Notes under the pieces: model-generated
Database searches by the model: none
The model's input: the letters and a program-made list of their open reading frames with translations, nothing else
What the model was told of the DNA's origin: nothing
Origin: Mycobacterium sp. SMC-4
Lineage (GTDB): Bacteria > Actinomycetota > Actinomycetes > Mycobacteriales > Mycobacteriaceae
DNA: 64,000 nucleotides
Assembly: GCF_025263265.1 (NCBI RefSeq)
Contig: NZ_CP079869.1
Span: 4,960,001-5,024,000 of the forward strand
Direction: 5' to 3'
Program-made: the position numbers and the translations under genes
Part shown: piece by piece, positions 58,404 through 64,000 of the stretch
How the letters are laid out: every line of letters begins with the position of its first letter
Position numbering within the stretch: the stretch's first letter is position 1

Positions 58404-59185
58404 CTCTGCCGCAGGTAGTTCAGCTGGGCCTGCACGCTCCATTCGGCGGCGTCCCACAGTTTCTCGTCGACGTCGGTGTAGACGTGTTCGACCACCGCGC
58501 GGGCGTCGGCGTCATCGCCGAGCGTGGCCAGGGCCGCGCGCACTTGATTCAGCCGCTCGTCGCGGTGGTTCAGGTAGCTCTGGCTGACCGCGACGACGTC
58601 GTCGAGTTCGGGTCCGTGGCCCGGCAAGACCCGCCGGTGCCCCAGGCCGGCAAGCCGGTGCAGCGATTCCAGGTAGTCCCCGAGGTCGCCGTCCTCGGAA
58701 TCGATGACGGCGGTGCCCCGGCCCAGGATGGTGTCGGCGGTCAGCACGGCATCGTCGAGCAGGAACGACACCGAGTCCGCGGTGTGGCCGGGAGTGGCCA
58801 GCACGGTGATCTGCAGACCCGCCGCATCGATCACCTCGCCGTCGGTCAGCGGGCCGCCGAGGCCACGCTGGAATCCGCTGCCCACCGACCGCACGACGGC
58901 GCCGGTGAGTTCCACGATGCGGTCGATGCCGCCGGTGTGGTCGCCGTGCCGGTGGCTGATGAGCACCAGTGGTATCGGGCCGAGCTCGGCGAGCCGCTCG
59001 ATGTGTTCGTCCTTGTCGTCGGGTCCCGGGTCGACGACCACCATCTCGTCGCTGTGGGGTCCGCGCAGCACCCAGGTGTTGGTGCCGTCGAGGGTCATCA
59101 GGCCCGGGTTCTCGCACAGCAGCACCGAGGCGGTCTCGGTCACCGGCCTCAGCAGGCCGTAGGCGGGATGATCCAGACCGCTCAC
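58400..59185 (-). CDS. Metallo-beta-lactamase-fold hydrolase (Rv3677c type)
   Basis: 261 aa from GTG 59185 ([20 protein letters not shown]). Zinc motif [14 protein letters not shown], His in [14 protein letters not shown] and the Asp/His in [13 protein letters not shown] fit the lactamase-B-like hydrolases of the LACTB2 type. The C-terminal helical part ([20 protein letters not shown]) is winged-helix-like, as in that group. LACTB2-like proteins can be ribonucleases; the function here is not established. It follows the RidA gene by 7 bases. Confidence 0.92.
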   Translation of the reverse strand: MSGLDHPAYGLLRPVTETASVLLCENPGLMTLDGTNTWVLRGPHSDEMVVVDPGPDDKDEHIERLAELGPIPLVLISHRHGDHTGGIDRIVELTGAVVRSVGSGFQRGLGGPLTDGEVIDAAGLQITVLATPGHTADSVSFLLDDAVLTADTILGRGTAVIDSEDGDLGDYLESLHRLAGLGHRRVLPGHGPELDDVVAVSQSYLNHRDERLNQVRAALATLGDDADARAVVEHVYTDVDEKLWDAAEWSVQAQLNYLRQS

Positions 59186-59192
59186 GGCACTG

Positions 59193-59654
59193 CTAGCCGC
59201 CGACCTCGACGATGATCTCCACTTCCACCGGGGCGTCGAGCGGCAACTCCGACACTCCGACCGCGGAGCGGGCGTGTGCCCCGGCGTCCCCGAAGACCTC
59301 ACCGAACAGTTCCGATGCGCCGTTGACGACGCCGGGCTGGCCGTTGAAGCCGGGCGCCGAGGAGACGAAGCCGACCACCTTGACCACCCGCACCACGCTG
59401 TCGAGACCGACCAGCGCATCCACCGCTGCCAGCGCGTTCAGCGCGCACTGGCGGGCCAGGCCCTTGGCCTGCTCGGTGGAGACCTCGGCACCGACCTTGC
59501 CGGTGACGGGCAGCTTTCCCGCCACCAGCGGCAGCTGACCTGCGGTGTAGACGAGGTTGCCGGTCTGGACCGCCGGAACGTAGGCGGCCAGCGGTGCCAC
59601 CACCTCAGGCAGCGCGATGCCGAGTTCGCCCAACCGGGCCGACCAGCGGCTCAC
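59193..59654 (-). CDS. RidA/YjgF-family protein (Rv3678c type)
   Basis: 153 aa from GTG 59654 (MSRWSARLGELGIALPEVVA), which overlaps the stop of the 53-aa gene (GTGA). The domain (NLVYTAGQLPLVAGKLPVTG; ARSAVGVSELPLDAPVEVEI) matches the RidA fold. RidA proteins hydrolyse reactive enamine/imine intermediates from amino acid metabolism, though a distinct subgroup lacks the conserved Arg; here the Arg is in HARSAVGV. Part of an operon with the 53-aa and MBL-fold genes. Confidence 0.92.
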   Translation of the reverse strand: MSRWSARLGELGIALPEVVAPLAAYVPAVQTGNLVYTAGQLPLVAGKLPVTGKVGAEVSTEQAKGLARQCALNALAAVDALVGLDSVVRVVKVVGFVSSAPGFNGQPGVVNGASELFGEVFGDAGAHARSAVGVSELPLDAPVEVEIIVEVGG

Positions 59655-59812
59655 TTCGGCCGTTTGAGGTATGCGACGTGCTGCTCGCCGGTCGGTCCGG
59701 GCAGCACCGAGACGAGTTCCCAGCCGTCCTCCCCCCACTGATCGAGGATCTGCTTGGTCGCATGCGTCAGCAACGGGACGGTGGCGTATTCCCAGCGGGC
59801 CTGATCGGTCAT
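59651..59812 (-). CDS. Small DUF4177-like protein (Rv3678A type)
   Basis: 53 aa from ATG 59812 (MTDQARWEYATVPLLTHATK). The motif GEDGWELVSVLPGPTG followed by VAYLKRPK is characteristic of DUF4177 proteins. Function unknown. It overlaps the RidA start by four bases and forms the head of the operon. The sequence is short but strongly conserved in type, so the call is firm. Confidence 0.9.
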   Translation of the reverse strand: MTDQARWEYATVPLLTHATKQILDQWGEDGWELVSVLPGPTGEQHVAYLKRPK

Positions 59813-59848
59813 GGCACCGAGCCTATCGGTCGCCACCACCGGCTTGGC

Positions 59849-59854
59849 TAGCAT
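59849..59854 (+). promoter_or_regulatory. Putative -10 box of a leaderless promoter for the ATPase pair
   Basis: TAGCAT fits TANNNT and ends 6 bases before GTG 59861; no Shine-Dalgarno sequence is visible. Confidence 0.55.
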
Positions 59855-59860
59855 GCACTG

Positions 59861-60898
59861 GTGGCAACCACACCGAACGGGACAACGACCGGTCCCAGGG
59901 CGGCCGGCTGGCCGTCTCGCCTGACCAAAGCCCGCCTGCACATCGTTTCCGGCAAAGGCGGCACAGGCAAGACGACGATTGCTGCAGCCCTGGCGTTGGC
60001 CCTGGCCGCCAACGGCCGCAAGGTGTTGTTGGTCGAAGTTGAAGGGCGCCAAGGCATTGCGCAACTTTTCGACGTTCCTCCGCTGCCGTACGAAGAGGTC
60101 AAGATTGCCACGGCCGAAGGCGGCGGTCAGGTCAATGCGCTGGCCATCGACACCGAGGCCGCATTCCTGGAATACCTCGACATGTTCTACAACCTCGGTC
60201 TGGCCGGCCGGGCGATGCGGCGCATCGGTGCGGTGGAGTTCGCCACGACGATCGCGCCGGGTCTTCGCGATGTGCTGTTGACCGGCAAGATCAAGGAAAT
60301 AGTCACCCGCAACGACAAGGACCGCACCAAGCACGCCGTGTACGACGCCGTGGTGGTCGACGCGCCCCCGACCGGGCGGATCGCCCGGTTTCTCGACGTC
60401 ACCAAGGCGGTGTCGGAGATCGCCAAGGGCGGGCCGGTGCATTCACAGGCCGAGGGCGTGGTCAAGATTCTGCATTCCGACGCGACCGCGGTGCATCTGG
60501 TGACGCTGCTGGAGGCGTTGCCGATCCAGGAGACGGTCGAAGCCATCGAGGAATTGCGTCAGATGAACCTGCCGATCGGCAGCGTCATCGTCAATCGCAA
60601 CATTCCCGCGCATCTGCCCCCGGACGCGCTGACCCAGGCCGCCGATGGTCACGTCGACGCCGACGCCCTCCGGGGAGAGCTCGAAAAAGCTGGAATCATG
60701 TTGTCGGACAATGATTTTGCTGGTCTGCTGACCGAGACCATTCAGCATGCGACCCGGATCGCGGCACGCACCGACAGCGCCGAACAGCTGGACGAGATCG
60801 ACGTGCCGAGGCTGGAGTTGCCGACCCTGTCCGACGGCGTGGACCTGGGCAGTCTCTACGAACTGGCCGAAGAGCTCGCCCGCCAGGGCGTGCGGTGA
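59861..60898 (+). CDS. ArsA/GET3-like anion-transporting ATPase, first subunit (Rv3679 type)
   Basis: 345 aa from GTG 59861. Deviant Walker [21 protein letters not shown], switch I and II segments ([20 protein letters not shown]), and ArsA/GET3-family fold. It forms a pair with the next gene; in M. tuberculosis Rv3679 and Rv3680 were shown to be a complex involved in glycerol and nitric oxide tolerance (recalled). The start is supported by a leaderless-type -10. Stop and the next RBS GGAGG overlap closely, indicating an operon. Confidence 0.93.
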   Translation: MATTPNGTTTGPRAAGWPSRLTKARLHIVSGKGGTGKTTIAAALALALAANGRKVLLVEVEGRQGIAQLFDVPPLPYEEVKIATAEGGGQVNALAIDTEAAFLEYLDMFYNLGLAGRAMRRIGAVEFATTIAPGLRDVLLTGKIKEIVTRNDKDRTKHAVYDAVVVDAPPTGRIARFLDVTKAVSEIAKGGPVHSQAEGVVKILHSDATAVHLVTLLEALPIQETVEAIEELRQMNLPIGSVIVNRNIPAHLPPDALTQAADGHVDADALRGELEKAGIMLSDNDFAGLLTETIQHATRIAARTDSAEQLDEIDVPRLELPTLSDGVDLGSLYELAEELARQGVR

Positions 60899-60911
60899 GC
60901 GGAGGACATCG

Positions 60912-62045
60912 ATGAGCACCACCCCACCGGCCCTCGACATGGCCTCGATTCTGCAAGACCGATCCAACCGCGTCGTGGTGTGTTGCGGGGCGGGCGGTGT
61001 CGGTAAAACCACCACGGCCGCTGCGATGGCACTGCGGGCCGCCGAGTACGGCCGCACCGTGGTGGTGCTGACCATCGACCCGGCAAAGCGGCTGGCACAG
61101 GCACTGGGCATCAAAACCCTCGGCAACACTCCGCAGCGGGTGCCCTTGGCGCCCGAGGTTCCCGGCGAACTGCACGCGATGATGCTGGACATGCGCCGCA
61201 CATTCGACGAGATGGTGGTGCAGTACTCCGGCGCCGACCGCGCCGACGCCATCCTGGAGAACACCTTCTATCAGACTGTGGCGACCTCGCTGGCGGGCAC
61301 GCAGGAATACATGGCCATGGAGAAGCTGGGACAACTACTGGCTGAGGACCGGTGGGATCTGGTCGTCGTCGACACCCCGCCGTCGCGCAACGCGCTGGAC
61401 TTCCTGGACGCCCCGAAACGACTGGGCAGCTTCATGGACAGTCGGCTCTGGCGACTTCTGCTCGCCCCGGGCCGGGGCTTCGGCCGGCTGGTCACCGGTG
61501 CGGTGGGCCTGGCGATGAAGGGGATGTCGACCATCCTCGGCTCACAGATGCTTTCGGATGCGGCGTCGTTCGTGCAGTCGCTGGATGCGACGTTCGGCGG
61601 GTTCCGGGAGAAGGCCGATCGCACCTACGACTTGCTCAAGCGTCGTGGCACGCAGTTCGTGGTGGTGTCGGCGGCCGAGCCGGATGCGTTGCGGGAGGCG
61701 TCGTTCTTCGTCGACCGGCTCTCCAGCGAGCACATGCCGCTGGCCGGGTTGATCCTCAACCGCACCCACCCGACTCTGTGCGATCTCGGCGCGCAGAAGG
61801 CCGCCGATGCGGCCGAGGCGTTGACGCAGACGAATCCGGATTCGGTGGCCGCGGCGGCGCTGCGCATTCACGCGGAACGGGCGTCGACGGCCAAACGGGA
61901 GGTTCGGTTGTTGTCACGGTTCACCGGCGCCAACCCGCACGTGGCGATCGTCGGAGTCCCGTCGTTGCCCTTCGACGTCTCGGATCTGGAGGCGCTGCGC
62001 GCGATCGCCGATCAGATCACCGGGGAGGCCGCGCAGGCCGGCTGA
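60912..62045 (+). CDS. ArsA/GET3-like anion-transporting ATPase, second subunit (Rv3680 type)
   Basis: 377 aa from ATG 60912 (GGAGG, spacing 6). Walker [21 protein letters not shown], switch segments [20 protein letters not shown] and [19 protein letters not shown]. Partner of the preceding ATPase, 13 bases apart. An additional helical insertion ([20 protein letters not shown]) may contact the partner. Not a classical arsenite pump; no membrane ArsB is adjacent. Confidence 0.93.
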   Translation: MSTTPPALDMASILQDRSNRVVVCCGAGGVGKTTTAAAMALRAAEYGRTVVVLTIDPAKRLAQALGIKTLGNTPQRVPLAPEVPGELHAMMLDMRRTFDEMVVQYSGADRADAILENTFYQTVATSLAGTQEYMAMEKLGQLLAEDRWDLVVVDTPPSRNALDFLDAPKRLGSFMDSRLWRLLLAPGRGFGRLVTGAVGLAMKGMSTILGSQMLSDAASFVQSLDATFGGFREKADRTYDLLKRRGTQFVVVSAAEPDALREASFFVDRLSSEHMPLAGLILNRTHPTLCDLGAQKAADAAEALTQTNPDSVAAAALRIHAERASTAKREVRLLSRFTGANPHVAIVGVPSLPFDVSDLEALRAIADQITGEAAQAG

Positions 62046-62067
62046 GGTTCGCTGAGGTTCGCTGGAC

Positions 62068-62424
62068 TTAGCCAGCGCTGCGGTGCTTGCGCTGCGCGGC
62101 AAAGAAGTCAGCCCACGACACCACGTCTGGGTGTTGCTTGAGCAGGGCGCGCCGCTGGCGTTCGGTCATTCCGCCCCAGACACCGAACTCCACGCGGTTG
62201 TCCAACGCGTCGGCGCCGCACTCGGCGATCACCGGGCAGTGCCGGCAGATGACGGCGGCCTTGCGCTGGGCGGCGCCGCGAACGAAGAGCTCATCGGGAT
62301 CGGTCTGCCGGCACCGCGCCTGGGACACCCACGCGATACGGGCTTCAGCTTCGGCACCATGGAGAGTGGATTGAGCCGACGGATTCACGGTGGCCTTGCG
62401 CACGGCGGGCTTTGTCACTGACAC
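62068..62424 (-). CDS. whiB4: WhiB4 iron-sulfur redox regulator
   Basis: 118 aa from GTG 62424 (AAGGGG 7 bases upstream; GTG 62418 is an alternative). Four Cys for a [4Fe-4S] cluster are in SQARCRQTDPDELFV and CRHCPVIAECGADAL; the GVWGG motif (FGVWGGMTERQRRALLKQHP) and basic C-terminus bind DNA. It senses oxygen and nitric oxide and controls oxidative-stress and antibiotic tolerance in M. tuberculosis (family knowledge). Divergent from ponA2. Confidence 0.96.
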   Translation of the reverse strand: MSVTKPAVRKATVNPSAQSTLHGAEAEARIAWVSQARCRQTDPDELFVRGAAQRKAAVICRHCPVIAECGADALDNRVEFGVWGGMTERQRRALLKQHPDVVSWADFFAAQRKHRSAG

Positions 62425-62523
62425 CTGCGATCCCCTTCGTTCTGGCCGCGCCCCGACAACGCAGACGAATTAGCACGGACGTCGATCACGGGGTGCGATC
62501 TACGCCACACTGCGAGTACTGGG

Positions 62524-62539
62524 TGTGACCTGTATCGCA
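62524..62539. promoter_or_regulatory. CRP-like site between whiB4 and ponA2
   Basis: TGTGACCTGTATCGCA fits TGTGA-N6-TCACA with one mismatch. It lies 100 bases upstream of whiB4 and 180 upstream of ponA2. Confidence 0.35.
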
Positions 62540-62707
62540 CTGTGCGCTCAATTTAGGTGGTCAGGCGCGGTTTGCGCAATACGTTCGTGACCAGTTTTTT
62601 GGGACGACCGTGCCGTCGTGCCGGTACAGTGTGCGATTCACATATTTGGCACGCGGTGCCGCAACGCGTTGTCGCTGCTCGCGCGGTGGCGGACTTGGCA
62701 GCGTCGC

Positions 62708-62713
62708 TACTCT
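62708..62713 (+). promoter_or_regulatory. Putative -10 box of a leaderless ponA2 promoter
   Basis: TACTCT fits TANNNT and ends 6 bases before ATG 62720; no Shine-Dalgarno sequence is visible. Confidence 0.55.
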
Positions 62714-62719
62714 GTACCC

Positions 62720-64000
62720 ATGCCGGAGCAGTCCGAGACGCGGCCGACACCGCCACCGCCGAAGATGGTGACGGTCATCAAGTTGGCCTGGTGCTGCCTG
62801 CTGGCCAGCGTCATCGCGGCCGCGTTGATGTTCCCCGTCGTCGGTGGCGTGGGGCTGATGTCCAACCGGGCTTCCGACGTGGTGGCCAATGGCTCGGCCC
62901 AACTGGTCGAGGGCGAGGTGCCACAGGTGTCGACCATGGTCGACGCGAGAGGCAACGTCATCGCCTGGCTGTATTCGCAGCGTCGGTTCGAGATCCCCAG
63001 TGAACAGATCGCCAACACGATGAAGCTGGCGATCGTCTCCATCGAAGACAAGAGGTTTGCCGAACACAACGGCGTCGACTGGCAGGGCACACTGACCGGC
63101 CTGTCCGGATATCTCTCGGGAAACCTCGACACCCGCGGCGGCTCGACCATCGAGCAGCAGTACGTCAAGAACTATCAGCTGTTGGTGATCGCGCAGACCG
63201 ATGCCGAGAAGCGGGCAGCGATCGAGACCACCCCGGCGCGCAAGCTGCGGGAGATCCGGATGGCGCTGACGCTGGACAAGACGTTCACCAAGCCGGAGAT
63301 CCTGACGCGCTACCTGAACCTGGTGTCGTTCGGTAACGGTGCGTTCGGCGTGCAGGACGCCGCACAGACCTACTTCGGCATCGACGCTTCGGAGCTGAAC
63401 TGGCAGCAGGCGGCCCTACTGGCCGGGATGGTCCAGTCGACGAGCACCCTGAACCCGTACACCAATCCCGACGGTGCGTTGGCCCGCCGCAACGTGGTGC
63501 TCGACACCATGATCGACAACCTGCCCGAATACGCCGGCGAGCTTCGCGAGGCCAAACTGCAGCCACTCGGGGTGCTGCCGCAGCCCAAGGAGCTGCCTCG
63601 GGGCTGCATCGCCGCCGGTGACCGCGCGTTCTTCTGTGACTACGCGCTGGACTACCTGGCACGCGCCGGCCTGAGCAAGGACCAGGTGGCCAAGGGCGGC
63701 TACCTGATCAAGACGACGCTGGATCCCGACGTGCAGTCCTCGGTGAAGTCGGCGATCGACAATCTCGCCAGCCCGAGTCTGCGCGGGGTGGCCAGTGTGA
63801 TGAGCGTGGTCCGGCCGGGCAAGGAGTCCCATCCGGTGCTCGCGATGGCCAGCAATCGAACCTACGGGCTGAACCTGGACGCCGGGGAGACCATGCAGCC
63901 CCAGCCGTTCTCGCTGGTCGGCAATGGGGCGGGTTCAGTGTTCAAGATCTTCACCACCGCGGCTGCGATGGAGATGGGTATGGGCATCAATGCCCAGCTC
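62720..64000 (+). CDS. ponA2: Bifunctional penicillin-binding protein PonA2, 5' part
   Basis: 427 codons are in the window; the gene continues beyond it. A cytoplasmic Pro-rich start (MPEQSETRPTPPPPKM), one membrane helix (LAWCCLLASVIAAALMFPVV) and the GT51 glycosyltransferase domain are visible: catalytic Glu in AIVSIEDKRFAEHNGVDWQG, GGSTIEQQYVKNY, and ILTRYLNLVSFGNGAFGVQD. The transpeptidase domain begins near the window end (GAGSVFKIFTTAAAMEMGM, with the Ser-Val-Phe-Lys catalytic tetrad). It polymerises and cross-links peptidoglycan in the periplasm; homologous to Rv3682. Confidence 0.96.
   Translation, partial: MPEQSETRPTPPPPKMVTVIKLAWCCLLASVIAAALMFPVVGGVGLMSNRASDVVANGSAQLVEGEVPQVSTMVDARGNVIAWLYSQRRFEIPSEQIANTMKLAIVSIEDKRFAEHNGVDWQGTLTGLSGYLSGNLDTRGGSTIEQQYVKNYQLLVIAQTDAEKRAAIETTPARKLREIRMALTLDKTFTKPEILTRYLNLVSFGNGAFGVQDAAQTYFGIDASELNWQQAALLAGMVQSTSTLNPYTNPDGALARRNVVLDTMIDNLPEYAGELREAKLQPLGVLPQPKELPRGCIAAGDRAFFCDYALDYLARAGLSKDQVAKGGYLIKTTLDPDVQSSVKSAIDNLASPSLRGVASVMSVVRPGKESHPVLAMASNRTYGLNLDAGETMQPQPFSLVGNGAGSVFKIFTTAAAMEMGMGINAQL

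Overview
This window is a piece of a mycobacterial chromosome, most likely a rapid-growing environmental species (Mycolicibacterium type). From recall, the backbone gene order follows M. tuberculosis Rv3644c to Rv3682: holB, membrane adenylate cyclase, topA, cspA, the DEAH-box helicase, a Tad/Flp-like secretion locus, acs, ephE, marP, nth, crp, whiB4 and ponA2. The PE/PE_PGRS genes and the dpp peptide transporter found there in M. tuberculosis are absent. Several starts have a TANNNT -10 box 6 to 7 bases before an ATG or GTG, as expected for leaderless mycobacterial mRNAs.

Layout. 1-12.9 kb: backbone (tRNA-Thr, holB, cyclase, topA, cspA, helicase, a PknB-type kinase, two TadE-like genes). 12.9-25.4 kb: element 1, a 12.5-kb integrative element in the flp pilin gene. 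25.5-27.05 kb: tadC-like and tadB-like genes and the 3' end of tadA. 27.06-44.79 kb: element 2, a 17.7-kb Tn554-like transposon that splits tadA and itself carries an IS21-family insertion. 44.79-64 kb: backbone again (5' part of tadA, a CpaE-like gene, a HAD phosphatase, a Ms1/MTS2823-type RNA, then acs to ponA2; ponA2 runs off the window).

Element 1 looks like a phage satellite comparable to PICI/SaPI islands, not a prophage. It has a Bxb1-type large serine integrase, a divergently transcribed winged-helix regulator beside three 8-bp repeats, and a chain of small stop-start overlapping genes. These lead to an initiator-like protein whose own coding sequence contains palindromic iteron-like repeats. 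After two terminators come a complete 759-aa tape measure protein, three proteins of unknown function, a HEPN-like gene on the other strand, a terminase small subunit and a surface lipoprotein. I see no capsid, portal, large terminase, other tail or lysis genes. Joining the two flanks restores an intact Flp prepilin and places the crossover in the codon just after the conserved Glu of the prepilin cleavage motif.

Element 2 ends in 11-bp inverted repeats next to six-base core-like sequences. It has tnpA-tnpB-tnpC (two tyrosine recombinases and a DUF6262-type protein) behind an XRE/ImmA-type metallopeptidase gene and an unknown gene. Its cargo is a diguanylate cyclase, an AraC regulator, a DUF1254 lipoprotein, a small membrane protein, a formylglycine-type arylsulfatase, a hemophore-like protein and a small secreted protein. 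Because of the two insertions this strain should make neither Flp pilin nor full-length TadA.
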